From the NCBI RefSeq assembly GCF_907164915.1, contig NC_061864.1:15321889-15385888 (forward strand): 64,000 bases of DNA, read 5' to 3'. The position numbers and the translations under genes were made by a program. This stretch comes from Impatiens glandulifera (taxonomy: Eukaryota > Streptophyta > Magnoliopsida > Ericales > Balsaminaceae). How positions within the stretch are numbered: position 1 is the stretch's first letter; every line of letters begins with the position of its first letter. The notes beneath the pieces were generated by a model, which worked only from the letters and a program-made list of their open reading frames with translations, searched no databases and was not told where the DNA came from. Below are positions 10,168 through 30,824 of this stretch, piece after piece.

Positions 10168-10992
10168 TGAGGTGTCCCTGATATATCTGACTGTCACTCA
10201 CCCTGACATAGCTCATACAGTTCATATCGTTAGTCAATTCATGACTCGTCCTCGTATAGCTCATCACTTTATTGTGTTACGTATTATCTGTTATATTAAA
10301 AGCACTCTCTTACACGGTTTTCACTTCTCTACGGATTCATCATTGGTACTCACTGGTTACTCGGATGATGATTGGGCAAGCGATCCCACTTACCAATGCT
10401 CCATCACTAGTTATTGTTTCTTCTTGGGGGATTCTCTTGTTTCCTGGCAAAGCAAGAAACAAACTATTGTTTCTCGTTCCAGCGCTGAGTTAGAGTATCG
10501 TGCGCTTGCTGACTCTACTTCTAAGCTTTTTTGATTCGACGACTTCTCTTTGATCTTGGCGTTCCTCAACCGCCAGTCATCGATCTTCATTGTGATAGTC
10601 AAAGTGCTATTTACATTTCTAGGAATGATGTGTTTTATGAGCGCACTAAACACATTGAGATCGATTGTCACTTTGTATGACAACATGTTGGTGCTGATAC
10701 TATACAATTACGGTATGTTTCTATCGAACACCAGACTGCAAATGTCTTCACCAAGTCTCTCTTGCCGGATCGTTTTTACATGATATTGAGCAAACTCGAG
10801 TTAATTTCTATTCTACCACCTTGAGCTTGAGGAGGGGTATTAAAATATATTATGTGGCACAGCCCATCTAGAGGTTCCCTAATTTGAGCGCTAAGATAAA
10901 CTTTTTATATATATATATATATATATTTATTTATATATTGTAACCCTGTATTATCCTATCAATTTTATATAAATATAAAAATATTTCCGACA
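10168..10992 (+). mobile_element. Ty1/copia 3' fragment: RNase H, polypurine tract and short LTR
   Basis: 10172-10531 encodes the copia pol C terminus with VLTGYSDDDWASDPTYQCS, VSWQSKKQTIVSRSSAELEY and RALADS, the RNase H signature with its acidic residues. A TGA at 10532 and frameshifts break the rest, though pieces such as VPQPP and [14 protein letters not shown] are still readable. A polypurine tract GAGGAGGGG (10829-10837) precedes an LTR-like stretch ending near CCGACA at 10992. The 5' part of the element is gone, so it is inactive. Confidence 0.88.
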
Positions 10993-18445
<7,453 letters not shown>

Positions 18446-18632
18446 GAGAAATGATTAGGTGAGGGAATTTGGTGAGAGAATGACTTGGCATAATCTTATT
18501 CGCTGAAAAAATCAAATAATTTTTCTCTTTTTTCTCTTTCCTCCCACTTTTACATTTTTCAATCAATGAAGAATGAATGAAGGTGATGTCAAATCATTCT
18601 CTCACCAAATTCTCTCACTCTATCACTCCTCT
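18446..18632. mobile_element. MITE, ~187 bp, with ~45 bp terminal inverted repeats
   Basis: The left arm (GAGAAATGATTAGGTGAGGG...) and right arm (reverse complement GAGGAGTGATAGAGTGAGAG...) agree over about 45 bp, sharing GAATTTGGTGAGAGAATGA. TTTATAT flanks both ends, a possible 7 bp target duplication, though the flanks are low complexity. It has the same family traits as 9924-10110. Confidence 0.75.
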
Positions 18633-19064
18633 TTATATATATATTATTTAATAAATAAATTTAGTTGAAGCTTTTTTAGGTTTTGTTGGGATTGAGTTTA
18701 TTTAAATAAATTTAAAATTTATTTGAAATTTATTTAAATAAACTTGTTTAGTATTTTTATTTTTGAGAAATTAGTATTTATTTGACGAAAAGATTTAAAA
18801 GATATTAATATATAATATAAAATATATTTTAATAAATGAAGTTTATAATATTTTAATATTTTGTTTGATGAATTGATTTAAGTGATTGATGAAAAAATAT
18901 GAAAAAAATAATTATTTTTTTAAAATTCATCTAAAAAAAATGAAACCTTTGTTTGTTTGTTTATTTATTTTTTATTTATTTATTTTGTTAGAAAGTCTGG
19001 CTCACATCCAATCCGGTTCATTTTTTATTTTTTCGGTCACAGCTTAAGCTGGTGACCGAAATAC

Positions 19065-19768
19065 GAACAATTTCCTAAATTAACTTTGTTTGGAGTTCAT
19101 TTTCCCAAACTAACCTAGTTTGTTCATTTATTCTCAAACTAACCTAGTTTACTATTAAACTCAGTTTTTTATTTTTTCTATTTGTTTTTCTATTTTTTTT
19201 TACATTTCAAATTTATCATCCCATAAATTTATTTTTTTTACTATTCAAATTATTATTTATATTTATTGGGTTGTCTTTTATTAAAATAATTTTGACAACT
19301 TTTCATTCAAATTATTATTTATATTTATTGGATTGTCTTTTATTAAAATAATTTTGACAACTTTTCATTATGATATAATTTCACAATCAAAATTTTATCA
19401 ATTTTTATTGTGTTGTCTTCCTAAAAATATGTCTTAAGTTAATGAACCATTAAATATTTATATTAAAATATAAATAATTAAATTTATAAAAAAAAAATAT
19501 AATTTAAATTATAAATCAAAATATAAATAATTAAATTTATAAAAATAATAATTTAAAATATATATCAAAATATAAATAATTTAGTTTATATAAATAATAA
19601 TTTAAATATATATATCTATATATATATAATAAATTTGAAATGTAAAAAATAAAAAATAAATAAAAAAAAGAGTTTGAATAGTAAACTAGGTTAGTTTGGG
19701 AATAAATGAATAAACTAGGTTAGTTTGGGAAAATGAGCGCCAAACAAGGTTAGTTTGGGAAACTGTTC
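19065..19768. mobile_element. Long-TIR (fold-back / MULE-like) non-autonomous element, 704 bp, with 10 bp target duplication
   Basis: ACCGAAATAC occurs exactly at 19055-19064 and 19769-19778. Between them the two ends are inverted repeats of roughly 170 bp, starting GAACAATTTCC and ending GGAAACTGTTC. Each arm carries three phased copies of a CCCAAACTAACCTAGTTT module. Duplications of 9-11 bp with long arms point to the Mutator superfamily. No transposase ORF is present. Confidence 0.88.
19243..19366. repeat. Tandem duplication, 2 x 62 bp, inside the fold-back element
   Basis: The ATTCAAATTATTATTTATAT unit starts at 19243 and again at 19305, with one visible difference (GGGTTG/GGATTG). Confidence 0.9.
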
Positions 19769-19778
19769 ACCGAAATAC

Positions 19779-22700
19779 AACCATTGAAAGTTACCAACTA
19801 AATCAAATCAGAAATTGTTGCTAATTTTGATATTTTTAAATATTCATCTATCAATATATCATAGATGTGAGGTGGGATCTCAAATTTAGGCCGGTTGAAA
19901 TTTTAGTTTTTCAAATAATTCAACAAAATCTTTCTATATCAAATCAATTAATTTATTAATTAAAATACTAAAATATTTTTTATTTTGAATTATAATTATT
20001 TATTTTATTTATATATATTAATATTTTTTAAATCTTTTTACCAAAAAAACATTATCATCTTTTCAAAATCATCATTATTTATCATTTTTTCTCTCCATAG
20101 GTTATCATTAAATAACCTGAACCTGGACCGAACAAATCTTTAATCATATTTAAGGTTGGAATAATGGGTGGATTAAAAAGTATTTTAATTACATAATTTA
20201 TAATTAATTAGAGTAGTAGTAAAAATGATGTTAAACATAAGGTATTTTTATTTTTGGATTTTTAAAATAACTTAAATAAAATTATTTTTTATATCAATCA
20301 CTTCTCAATAATTAAATCACTTATTTTATTAATCAAAATACTAAAATACCATCTATTTTAAATATTTTATTTTATTTATATATAATTTTAAATCTTTTTT
20401 ACAAAAAAAATAATCACCATTTCCTCAAAATTATTAACAATTATTTCTTTTTTCTCTAAAAAAACCCTAATCCAAACTAAGCCTAACTTAAAAGATATAT
20501 TTTCTTAAAAAAAATCCTAATCCTAATTAGGCCCAACTTAAAAGGTATATTTTCTTATATGACTATACTTCATGGGTGGGATTGAATACCATGTAAATAT
20601 ATATATTTATTTATATTTATTACTTTTTATTTACTTATTTCATTTCAACTTAAAAGAAGTTATAAGTATGAACTATATAAATATATTTATATACTTAACT
20701 TTGAAGCTCATTTACTTATAATTTTTTTATAAATTTAATTATAAACACATTATTTTTTTTCATTCTCATACTAATATTATTCAATTTATTAACTAAAATA
20801 TTTAATATTTTTTTAAAAATATTTTATAACTATATATTAGTACTTTTAAGTTTTGACCCAAAAAAACTCATATCTTCCAAATCTCTAGCTACTGATCAAT
20901 ATTATTTAAATAATTCAAGTTCCTAATTTTTTTAGTTTTTTATGTATTTTTTTTTAAATTATATAATAATAGGTAGATGTTTTGAGATTTTTTTAATTTC
21001 TTTTTGGAAGAAAAATGATCCAAAATTTTATACCCAAAATATTTATACCAAGGCAACTCTTAAGACTTTTGAATCAATAATGTGTCCAGAGTCCAGACAA
21101 GATTTTCAAATAAGTAATTGGTCAATATTGAAATTAATTTACTTAAAAAAAATTATTTATAAAATATATATATATATATTTATACATAAAATTATAAATA
21201 TAATATAACAATTATTATTATTAGTTAAATAGTTAAAGTATTTTAATATAAATTCGTTTATATGGATAATGATTTATAAATATTTAAATAGGAAATGATG
21301 GTGTAATAACTAATAAGTGTATAGACCACCACTTGCTTATGCAAATTTGAGAAGTTATTATTTTATATTTAAAGAGTTCAAATATATTCAAATAAACTGA
21401 AGTTTCTATTTAAAAAGATATAATTTGTTTTATTCAAAATTTTAATATATATATTAAAAATTATAAAAATTGTTTAAGCAATACAAAAACATTTCATGAA
21501 AAAATATAATAAAAAAAAATATAGTGCATTAGAAAACAATTTAGATGATAATTAAAATATGTAAGTTTGTGATATTAGCCCCCATCATCTAAATTTCTCA
21601 TTCAACAATTATCCAAAAATTTAAGCATCACCGAGTAAATTTTAATAATATTTCACAAAAGACTACATATACTTTTGGTCACCACTCGACAAAAATCTTA
21701 ATAATTTATTAAAAATAAGTCTCGCAGATATAAATTAAAATGTCAAAATAAAAATATTAGTGGACATATATATAAGTAACTTTCCATTTTCAATTTACAA
21801 TAAATTTTGCAATTTGGAAGATGTAATTAATAAAATGACATAAGAGTTTACTGAATTATTTTATTTTATTATTTTAATTTGTAATTATTCTTGTCAATTA
21901 TTTGATGTCATATCTATTTACGTGAGGTTAACTTATTGAATTATGTTACATAAATACAATTGAGATTTTTATTTTTAAATTATCTCGAAAGTCTGCTTAA
22001 TGCATATTAATAACCGCAATTTTTTTTGCAAAATAAAACTTTTAAATAGAACATGACATGAAAGATAGATAACTCCTACCTCCATGATGATGATGAATCC
22101 GTCTCATTGTCTTTAGGTAGATTTTTCTGTAAAAAGACAAATCTGGAGGAAGAATTTTCATGAAAAACTATTAAAAAAATAGTAGAATTTGTGCTTCACA
22201 AGTGTCAAAATATTGATCATACATATCTGTAAGATCAATGATCTAATCTATCCTGAGAGTTAAGATGGTGATAAAATTAGTTGATTACAAACCATTAAAT
22301 CAAGTAGTTCAAATGTAAGAGTTTTAACTTCAATTTTAAAGAAAGAAACTATTAAAAAAAATATTTTTTTTCTATAACTCAAATTTTACTTTTAAAATTA
22401 AAATTTCATTACAACTACTTTAAAATTCACAAAAACTAATTACACTTTTTTTTTTTTTTGTAATAGACAAATTTTCATTGATTGTTAGTATGAGAAATCC
22501 ACTCTAAGGAAGAAAAAAAATTAAACAAATCTAAGTTACATAATTATGAATTACAACATGATATTAAAAAATATCACATGCAAAATACAAATAAAAACAA
22601 AACTAATCAATATTATGAATACTAGTATGTTCAACTGTCTTTTTTTTTTTTAAATGAACACAAACTATGTACTTTTGTTTTAACAAATGATTTTTTTTTT

Positions 22701-23096
22701 ATCATCTCTACTAAGAATTTCTTCTTTAATCATAGCTGTTAAATGAGTTTAATTTTATAAATAATGTTAACATATATTCAATATGTTAATAACAAACAAA
22801 ATTACTTATATTGAAATATTCACAAGTATTAATAATGGATGGCAATGTATATCTATATATGGTAGATAGCTAAGCATTGTTTCCATCCAATTATGTTTCT
22901 TTCGGCATAAAATTTAATTCTTATCCTCAAAAAAAAAAAAAAAAAAAAAATTATATAAATGATAATTACTTAAACTAAACCATAAATATAATTAAATGAA
23001 TTGTCTCACCGAAAAGTCATTTAATATGCTGTTCTAGAAGCGGGACCCACATGAGAAGAGAAAAATCTGCGGCAAAAAAGGAGCGTGGACATCCAA
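19779..23096. other. Gene-poor AT-rich DNA upstream of the ABCG gene
   Basis: Two diverged copies of an AT-rich repeat are visible at about 19915-20115 and 20275-20520, sharing TTAATTAAAATACTAAAATA-like and AAATCTTTTT.ACCAAAAAAA blocks. Related sequence recurs at about 24085-24250 in the ABCG intron. The ORF at 20942-21208 has no recognisable content. Confidence 0.45.
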
Positions 23097-23097
23097 G

Positions 23098-23160
23098 TTT
23101 GACTAACAGCTAATGTAAACCCATGAAACAAAGATTAATTTTTTTTTTTTTATATATAAT
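23098..23160 (+). promoter_or_regulatory. Putative ABCG promoter elements: W-box core and TATA-like sequence
   Basis: TTTGACT at 23098-23104 contains the WRKY-binding core TTGAC, and TTTATATATAAT near 23149-23160 is TATA-like about 85 bp before the ATG. W-boxes are common in stress-induced PDR promoters, but a single core has little predictive value. Confidence 0.35.
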
Positions 23161-23242
23161 CACCAAAATCAGCTCCCAAACAACCAAATCTCATAACTGA
23201 CTCATTTTGGTAACAAGATTTGATAAGTTGGTTTAGGAAACA

Positions 23243-26200
23243 ATGACGGCGCTTAATGCCGGAGAAGAGTTAAGTAGAATATCGAGTAGTCGTCGGAGCA
23301 GTTGGAAATCGGCGAGTTTAAGAGAGGTGTGGCAAGGACAGGGACCAGTTGATGCTTTCGAGAGAAACAGTACGAGGAGGCATGCTGAGGAGGACGAGGA
23401 AGAGGAGTTGAAATGGGCGGCGATCGAGCGGTTACCGACCTACGATCGGATGAGAAAAGGGATATTGAAACAGGTGGTCAGCAATGGTAGGGTTGTACAG
23501 AATGAGGTTGATGTTAGTAATCTTGCTCCCCATGATAAGAAATTGCTTATGGATAATATTCTTAAAGTTGTTGAAGATGATAATGAGAAGTTCCTCAAGA
23601 AACTCCGATCAAGAACCGACAGGTTAACTCTTTATTTTTTTATTCAAAACAAACGATTTTAGTAAGAATCGAACTCGTAACATTTTGGTATTTTAGGTTT
23701 ACTATTTCTATTGATTATTGACTACGGAGCTACTTTGGTGAATTTATACGTTTAAACATTAACTTTCTCCTAAAAATAAATAGTAAATAGTAAGACCTAG
23801 TTAGTTTTAGAATAGTTCAATAACATGATGTAGTTACTTATTTTCAAATAATATTGAAAAATTAGGTATGAAATATAAGATTATATATGAATTTAATCAC
23901 ATGTCAAATATATGGAGAAAAAAAAAAGTCCATCATGACAAAAACCAATTAAAGGAATATAATGTCTCAAAGTCAAGTCTAAACATGAATTGTGTCCTCT
24001 CATTCAAATAATAATGTTATTTTAATGTGAAGAGCCATTTTTATTGAGACAACAAAACATAATAGCTTGTTTGTTTTTTTTTATTGAAAAATCTAATCAC
24101 ATTTAAATATTATTTTATTAATCTCTTATCAATCATATTAACAAAAATATTAAAATATTATTTATTTAAAAATAAATAAATAATTTTATTATTTTATATT
24201 AATATCATTTAAATATTTTTATCACTTATTCAAAATTAACCCCACTCAATATTATTCAAATAAATTTACTACTAAAGTTTCATAATTTCCCTCATAGAAG
24301 GAATAGTTGTACATTGTGAAAAATCATTTTGCATTAAAACCTACCGTTTTTCACCACTTCATCCAATTATACTTAGAATCAATAGAACCCAGTTCAGTTT
24401 TGATTACAATCCATACCAAATCTCTATGTATATTTGACTGTTGCAATTTTCATGAAAACAGAGTTGGAATTGACATTCCAAAAGTTGAAGTAAGATTCCA
24501 GAATTTATGCGTAGAAGGTGATACCCGAGTTGGCTCAAGAGCACTTCCAACTCTCCTCAATACCACCTTAAACACTGTTGAGGTGATTTCCATTTTCCAT
24601 ACTCCTTACCTAGTTTCCCTTCATTCCATTTAATAATTTCACACATTTCATTGATGTTCTTCCTTCTTTTGTATCCAAACTTTCAATAGTCATGTCTTGG
24701 AAAGATTGGCCTTTCTGCATCAAAACAAAGGGTTCTCAAAATACTCCAAGACGTATCTGGGATTATCCGACCATCAAGGTTTGTTCTTTGTATTCGATTT
24801 CATCCCATGTTACTGTTAGTTTGCTACTTTGATCTAAAAGATTCGTGGGTTTTGTTCTTTTAGGATGACATTGTTGCTTGGGCCACCTGGTGCTGGCAAA
24901 ACAACACTATTGCAAGCACTTGCAGGGAAATCGGAAGATAATCTTAGAGTATCTGGAAACATTACTTATTGTGGACATGAATTTAAGGAATTCGTTCCAC
25001 AAAGAACATGTGCCTATATAAGTCAGCATGATCTTCACCACGGTGAGATGACTGTTCGCGAGACGCTGGAATTCTCAGGCCGTTGTTTGGGAGTTGGGAC
25101 TAGGTATGAAATGTTGGCTGAGTTATCCAGAAGAGAAAAGGATTCTGGGATTAAACCGGACCCTGAAATAGACGCTTTCATGAAGGCTACATCGTTGGCT
25201 GGTCAGGAAACTAGTTTGATCACAGATTATGTCCTCAAGGTTTGTCTTCCCATTCTTTCAATTTCTCAAACTAGTCAAAACTCTAATCATTTCTTGTTTT
25301 TCTTCACCATTTAACAGATTTTGGGAATGGATATTTGTGCTGATATTATGGTGGGAGATGATATGAGAAGAGGTATATCTGGTGGACAAAAGAAGCGTGT
25401 CACTACTGGTATGTTCAATTTTCTGCATCGTCAAAAGTGCAAATTAATATATAAGTTGTGCTCATGATCATGAGTTGATAACATAAAAAATGCAGGAGAA
25501 ATGTTGGTTGGACCGTCGAAAGTGTTCTTCATGGACGAGATCTCAACAGGTCTGGACAGCTCAACCACATTCCAGATTGTCAAGTACATGAGACAGATGG
25601 TTCACATAATGGATATCACAATGGTGATCTCTCTTCTACAGCCTGCACCGGAGACATTTGAACTTTTCGATGACATCCTCCTTGTTTCAGAAGGACAGAT
25701 CATATACCAAGGTCCAAGAGACAACATTCTAGACTTCTTCGAGCACATGGGATTCAAATGCCCAGAAAGGAAAGGAGTAGCCGACTTTCTCCAAGAAGTA
25801 ACCTCAAGTAAAGACCAAGAACAATATTGGTTCAGAAGGAACCAGCCTCATAGGTTTATCTCAGTTTCTGAGTTTTCACAGTCCTTCAAGTCTTTCCACA
25901 TCGGCCAGCAAGTGTTGCAAGAACTTAGAGTTCCCTTTGACAAGTCCAGAGTTCATCCAGCTGCTTTGGTGACTGATAAATTCGGTATTTCAAATTGGGA
26001 ACTCTTCAGAGCGTGTTTTGCGAGGGAATGGTTGCTAATGAAGAGAAGCTCGTTCATCTATATCTTCAAAGTTGTGCAGATTACTATAATGGCTATATTT
26101 TCCTTCACTGTTTTCTTAAGGACCCAAATGAAACCTGGTGACATAAGAGACGGTGCTGCTAAATTTTGGGGAGCTCTGTTTTTCAGTCTCATTAATGTTA

Positions 26201-29200
26201 TGTTCAATGGAATGCAAGAACTTGCCATGACGGTTTTCAGGCTTCCTGTTTTCTTCAAACAAAGGGATTCACTATTCTATCCTGCTTGGGCTTTTGCGTT
26301 GCCTATTTGGATCCTGAGGATTCCTGTTTCTTTCATGGAGTCTGCTATTTGGATCATTTTAACGTATTACACCATTGGATTTGCTCCTTCTGCTGCTAGG
26401 TTCTTCAAACAGTTCTTGGCCTTCTTCAGTGTTCATCAAATGGCTCTATCTCTTTTTCGATTCATTGCAGCAGCCGGAAGAACTGCAGTTATTTCTAACA
26501 CATTCGGTACCTTTGCATTGCTCGTGGTTTTCGTTCTAGGAGGCTTCATTGTTGCCAAAGGTAAGTAAATTATTAATTTTTTCACACACGCACACACAAA
26601 ATGTTAATCTTGTTTGTTGTTATATAGATGATATTCAGCCATGGATGATATGGGGTTACTACGTTTCTCCTATGATGTATGGACAAAACGCGATCGCCAT
26701 TAATGAGTTTCTCGATGAGCGATGGAGTGCTGTAAGTTTTGTAGATGAAGAACTCAATTTTTTGATAGAATTTTGTTGGTAACATTCATTGTTTTTTATA
26801 TGAAACAGCCAATAAATGGAACTGGGCAGCCTACAGTAGGAAAAACACTTCTCAGCAGCAGAGGTCTTTTCACTGAAGAATATTGGTACTGGATTTGCAT
26901 TGCAGCTCTCATTGGATTCTCTCTACTCTTTAATCTTCTTTTCATTGCAGCTCTCACATTCTTAAAGCGTAAGTTTTCACGATTAACTATATCTTCGTCG
27001 ATCCACCAGGGACTGACATTTTTTCTTTAATATCAGCATTTGCGGACACTAAGGCTGTAGTTGCAGATGATGACAATAAAACTCCTCAAGGTGAGAAATT
27101 TCTGTTATCTCGTGGATCATTTGTGAATAACATTTTGCCAAGATAATAACAGAGGAAACAATTCTTTCAGAAACCTCGGCTTTGAGTGCTGGAAATGACC
27201 AAGCTAAAAAAGGAATGATTTTACCCTTCCAACCGTTATCAATTGCATTCAACCACGTTAACTACTACGTTGACATGCCTGCTGTATGATCTTACCCTTC
27301 TTTCTGTTTCTTCTGTTCCTAGTTTGTAACATGTATCTGATTTGGTTATGATCAACTGCGTTTCAGGAAATGAAAAATCAGGGATTTGAAGAAAACCGTC
27401 TTCAACTGCTGAAAGATGTGAGTGGTGCTTTCAGGCCGGGTATTTTGACAGCACTGGTGGGTGTAAGTGGTGCTGGAAAAACCACACTAATGGATGTTTT
27501 GGCTGGAAGGAAGACCGGGGGTTACATTGAAGGAACCATAAACATTTCAGGTTACAAAAAGAACCAAGCCACATTTGCCCGTGTCAGCGGCTACTGTGAG
27601 CAAAATGACATCCATTCTCCTTATGTTACTGTCTACGAGTCCCTTTTATATTCTGCATGGCTGCGTCTTGCCGCTGATGTCACCACAGACAAACGAAAGG
27701 TTCAACTAACTAAATTAACAAATCAAGAACAAATTGTCTGCTTTCTTGTTCTTCCAAAAAATCAAATCTTTAACCTCCCCATAATTTTTTTTGCTTTGTT
27801 TCAGAAATTTGTTCAAGAGGTTATGGACCTGGTAGAGCTTACCCCAATAAGAAACGCTCTAGTCGGTCTACCAGGCGTTGATGGTCTTTCAACCGAACAG
27901 AGAAAGAGGCTCACAATTGCGGTTGAGCTGGTTGCTAATCCATCCATCATCTTTATGGATGAACCGACATCAGGTCTTGACGCAAGAGCAGCTGCAATTG
28001 TCATGCGTACTGTTAGGAATACAGTCGACACTGGAAGAACTGTCGTCTGCACAATTCATCAACCAAGCATCGATATCTTTGAAGCTTTCGATGAGGTTTG
28101 TGCATTTTCTTTATTTTTCTTTTTATTCCTTTCTTTTACGCTGATGCAGTTCTTTTTCTGCCATTTGTTTGCAGCTACTGTTGATGAAGAGAGGTGGACA
28201 AGTGATCTATGCCGGACCACTTGGTGAACATTCCCATAAGCTGGTCGAATACTTTGAGGTATGTATGTAATGTACATGAGTTTCTGTCTAAAAATGTTTA
28301 TCGAAAACCTATCAATTTATAACACCTTGTCACTGCAGGCTGTCCCTGGAGTGCAGAAAATTAAAGAAGGATACAATCCGGCTACTTGGATGCTGGATGT
28401 CAGCTCTCAGTCAGCCGAGAATCATCTTAACGTAGATTTTGCTGAAATCTACGCCAATTCAGAACTCTATAAGTAAATTTATTTATATCCTTTCAACTCC
28501 TCTACTTTATAATTTTGGATTATTAAAATTAAATTGTACAAATTCTTCTCGCAGGAGAAATCAAGACCTGATAAAAGATTTAAGCACACCATCTCCCAGT
28601 TCGAAGGACCTGTATTTCCCAACAAAGTACTCGCAATCATTCTTAACACAATGCAAAGCTTGCTTCTGGAAGCAACATTGGTCTTACTGGAGGAACTCTC
28701 AGTTCAATGCCATTAGATTCTTCATGACGGTTGTAATAGGAGTTCTGTTTGGGGTTATTTTCTGGGACAAAGGAGATAAACTGTAAGTGTATACAATGTT
28801 GAAACAAATGGTATTCAAACATCGAGTAGAGGATTGATTTTTTTTTTCCTACAGAAATACACAACAAGATCTTCTTAACTTGTTGGGAGCCACTTATTCT
28901 GCGGTGCTCTTCCTTGGAGCCACAAATACATCTTCGGTTCAACCGGTTGTGGCAGTTGAAAGAACAGTTTTCTATCGTGAGAGAGCAGCAGGAATGTATT
29001 CCGAGTTGCCTTATGCGTTTGCCCAGGTATTTTTTTTTGTGTAAAGGGAAATCCTCCATATTTAAACAAAGCTAGCTAGACATCTCCTTAACATGTTTCT
29101 TGTTGATCAGGTGGCAATGGAGACAATTTATGTTGCAATTCAAACATTTATATATACAGTGCTTCTTTACTCAATGATTGGTTTTGAATGGAAGGCATCA

Positions 29201-29724
29201 AAGTTCTTCTACTTCTACTACTTCATATTCATGTGCTTCACATATTTTTCCATGTATGGAATGATGCTTGTCGCGTTGACTCCAAACTTCCAGATTGCCG
29301 CCATTACCATGTCCTTTTTCCTTAGCTTCTGGAACTTGTTCTCTGGTTTCCTTGTTCCCAGGCCGGTAAGCAATGATCATTATCACAAAATAGAGTTAGT
29401 TACACTTATAAATTCACAATGACTTGATCATATGATTATGAATAATTTCAGCTTATCCCAATATGGTGGAGGTGGTACTATTGGGCCACACCGGTTGCAT
29501 GGACGATTTATGGCGTTTTCACATCTCAAGTGGGAGACATCACGACAACTCTCCAGGTTCCTGGAGAGGCTACAGATCCGAAGTTAAATGAATTCCTAAA
29601 GGAGTACATGGGATATGACTACGACTTCCTGGTCCCGGTTGTATTCGCGCACTTGGGCTTTGTGCTGCTTTTCTTCTTCGTCTTTGCCTATGGTATCAAG
29701 TTCCTCAACTTCCAGAAGAGATGA
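23243..29724 (+). CDS. Full-size ABCG (PDR-type) ABC transporter
   Basis: Eighteen GT-AG exons join into one 4323 bp frame encoding 1440 residues, the usual PDR length: 23243-23622, 24462-24582, 24690-24778, 24864-25239, 25318-25408, 25496-26560, 26628-26731, 26809-26968, 27037-27090, 27171-27283, 27367-27699, 27805-28095, 28175-28258, 28339-28472, 28555-28782, 28855-29026, 29111-29365, 29452-29724. Order is NBD1-TMD1-NBD2-TMD2, the reverse layout of the G subfamily. NBD1: Walker [10 protein letters not shown] 203-211, signature ISGGQKKR 342-349, Walker B VFFMDE 362-367. NBD2: Walker [10 protein letters not shown] 883-891, LSTEQRKRL 990-998, Walker B IIFMDE near 1010-1015, then [10 protein letters not shown]. 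The N terminus has the PDR phrases [15 protein letters not shown] and RTDRVGID. These plasma-membrane pumps export terpenoids, phenolics or hormones; the substrate here is unknown. By eye it falls nearer Arabidopsis ABCG34/39-like proteins than ABCG36, but this is uncertain. Confidence 0.96.
23628..23735 (-). mobile_element. SINE-like insertion at the start of ABCG intron 1
   Basis: On the minus strand there is a tRNA B-box-like GAGTTCGATTC preceded by ACCAAAATGTTAC, an A-box-like AGCTCCGTAGT about 50 bp upstream, and an A-rich tail. The B-box region matches the SINE-like element at 60859-60990. The tail lies within 10-20 bp of the exon 1 splice donor. Ends are approximate. Confidence 0.45.
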
Positions 29725-30824
29725 TCTAAATATTGTCAATTTTACATTGTTATTGTTGTTGTTGCTGCTGTTGTTTTTGTGTTGTTTAGAAAGATGAGAT
29801 AAATATATGGTTTATGTATAAAAGTACTAGTTAATTAAGATCCATTATCATTCTTTGCATTTGTTAAAATTAAAATAAATTCTATATTTGATATACAATA
29901 ATGACAATAAATTTGCAATTTGATTGCTTGTTTTCTTTCAATCTCAATATAATTGTTTATGTCATGTAAAAATTATTCTTATTTTTTTATTTAATTTGTT
30001 ATACTAAAAATATATAATAATTTATTTAAATGTTGTAACAATTCTTTTATTATATGGTATTAGGTTGTCTTATGTTTGAAGAGATTGATTTTAATATTTT
30101 AAAATTAGATTTTTTTTATTAAGGATTTGATTCCATTTAAAATATTTTAAACAGAGGTTATATTAACATTCAATGTTAAAAATAATAATAATAATTTTAT
30201 ATATAATATTATTTATAATAAATATATTTAATTTAGAATAACTTATTAAAATGTCACCGAACAAATTGATACTTCAAACATTTTTAAACTCTATAATTTG
30301 AGTTTTCTCCTTGTTAAAATTATAAAAAAATAATAAAAAAATTTGTCTTAACAATTTCAAACCAACGTTAACTTATTATTTACATGTCATTTATCTATAA
30401 ATGAATGAGGCACATAACTAATATAATTACCGAATTTTGACGAATTAATGATTTTGACTACCGATTTTCTGAAATTTGATAGTCAATACTTTTGGTTCTT
30501 TGAAGTTGAGTAGTTAAATTAATGACATTAATTTTTTATTTATTTATAAATGTCATATAATAATAAATTAACGAAATCTGATAAAAACATTTTTGTTTTT
30601 AAAAGGGTCTCAAATTATGATGCTTTAAAAAGAGTACGAAATCTCAATTTAGCCTACAAGTTTTAATATTATTAAAATAAAAATATATTTGACACAAACT
30701 CAAAACAAAGTACTAGGTAAATATTGTATTTTTTCCCTTGTTTTTAAATTGGTCAAATATCTTGCGGAATCTCTTTTCCGGTTGTTGTTGCTGCTTCCGC
30801 CGCCGCGAGTTCAATTTGAGAGAG
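29725..30824. other. Spacer between ABCG and isopentenyltransferase genes
   Basis: Holds the ABCG 3' UTR (AATAAA-like ATAAATAT near 29800 and AAAATAAATT near 29870) and a MITE-like repeat described separately. The last ~60 bp before the next ATG is GC-richer, consistent with a 5' UTR. Confidence 0.6.
30344..30573. repeat. MITE-like inverted repeat, sibling of 57317-57500
   Basis: CGTTAACTTATTATTTACAT at 30366 is inverted as ...AATAATAAATTAACG ending at 30573, with ACATGTCATTTAT / ATAAATGTCAT inside the arms. The interior (ACTACCGATTTTC, TAGTCAATACTTTT, TAAATTAATGACATT) recurs in order at about 57317-57500. Confidence 0.7.
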
